From JBBQSF01 sp038214085 (GTDB lineage: Bacteria > Bacteroidota > Bacteroidia > Bacteroidales > CG2-30-32-10), in assembly GCA_038214085.1 (NCBI GenBank), contig JBBQSF010000021.1, positions 1 through 30,160 of the forward strand: a DNA stretch of 30,160 nucleotides, given 5' to 3'. Below, piece after piece: positions 30,114 to 30,160 of the stretch. A program made the position numbers and the translations under genes. The stretch's first letter is position 1. Each line of letters opens with the position of its first letter. The notes under the pieces were generated by a model that did not search any database, was not told the origin of the DNA, and saw only the letters and a program-made list of their open reading frames with translations.

Positions 30114-30160
30114 ATGGATAAAAGTACATTTTTTTTTGGAAACTCGGTTTTCGGACAGCT
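30114..30160 (+). CDS. IS4-family-like transposase, N-terminal 15 residues only
   Basis: The ATG at 30114 opens MDKSTFFFGNSVFGQ before the window ends. The M-[DN]-K-S-x-[FY]-F-x-G-x-x-[VI]-F-x-Q start is one I associate with IS4-group transposases of Bacteroidota. The match is short and made from memory. The catalytic DDE region is outside the window. Confidence 0.55.
   Translation, partial: MDKSTFFFGNSVFGQ

Larger units (their letters stand above)
30024..30160 (+). mobile_element. Left end of an IS4-family-like insertion sequence (runs off the window)
   Basis: The segment begins near CTGTTGTCCGATAAAA, a plausible terminal repeat, has a strong hairpin just inside the end, and then opens a transposase frame at 30114. 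The exact left boundary is inferred: the right end and its matching repeat are outside the window, so neither the inverted repeat nor a target duplication can be checked. Confidence 0.6.

Noticed and set aside
28691..30160. att-site duplication of the tRNA-Pro 3' end
   Set aside because: I looked for a second copy of TTCGAATCCTGCC downstream and found none in the window.

Overview
The window looks like chromosomal DNA from a member of the Bacteroidota, probably an uncultured or environmental Bacteroidales- or Flavobacteriia-like lineage. Four things point that way. The DNA is AT-rich. Many genes carry the Bacteroidota -7 promoter box TAnnTTTG upstream of their start. Several lipoproteins have relaxed lipoboxes. 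The families present are typical of the phylum: DUF4831, the secreted family often called 'asparagine synthetase B', a TPR/PD40/OmpA protein with PorE-like architecture, and a type A type IX secretion (T9SS) sorting domain. I cannot name the genus.

Layout. 1-1.9 kb: an AGTT tract, an orphan T9SS sorting-domain remnant, and two lipoprotein genes. 2.0-12.6 kb: mostly housekeeping genes (sodium/solute symporter, recR, nucleoside permease, secreted protein, dnaB, a nuclease pair, a CorA-type channel). This block is bracketed by two inverted copies of a ~195-bp palindromic MITE-like element. 12.1-12.8 kb: a long intergenic region with a possibly structured segment, the second MITE copy and the rplS promoter. 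12.8-13.2 kb: rplS and its terminator. 13.2-19.9 kb: a tight minus-strand operon of WD40 protein, aroC, PorE-like protein and TMTC-like protein. 20.0-25.5 kb: smpB and panB, then an RluA-type synthase, a large outer-membrane protein with an HExxH motif, and a small membrane protein in close succession. 25.5-28.2 kb: a lipoprotein, then an M16 peptidase/O-methyltransferase operon. 28.2-30.2 kb: tRNA-Pro followed by degraded and mobile DNA, namely an HNH nuclease pseudogene, a cluster of GTAACAC motifs and the left end of an IS4-like insertion sequence.

How the parts relate. Most genes are core functions: replication and repair (dnaB, recR), translation (rplS, smpB, tRNA-Pro, pseudouridine synthase), cofactor and aromatic biosynthesis (panB, aroC), and envelope or secretion. 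The most unusual items are these. (1) An exonuclease/nuclease gene pair in which the DUF2779-type protein keeps its Fe-S PD-(D/E)XK half but has lost the acidic residues of its exonuclease half, while an intact DEDDy exonuclease is encoded 10 bp upstream. (2) Two arrays with strict 7-bp periodicity, each starting a few bases after a stop codon. (3) The inverted MITE pair. (4) An unexplained segment at 12.2-12.4 kb. (5) A nuclease pseudogene next to tRNA-Pro that is decayed at both ends. I did not find a clear, complete, previously undescribed multi-gene system.
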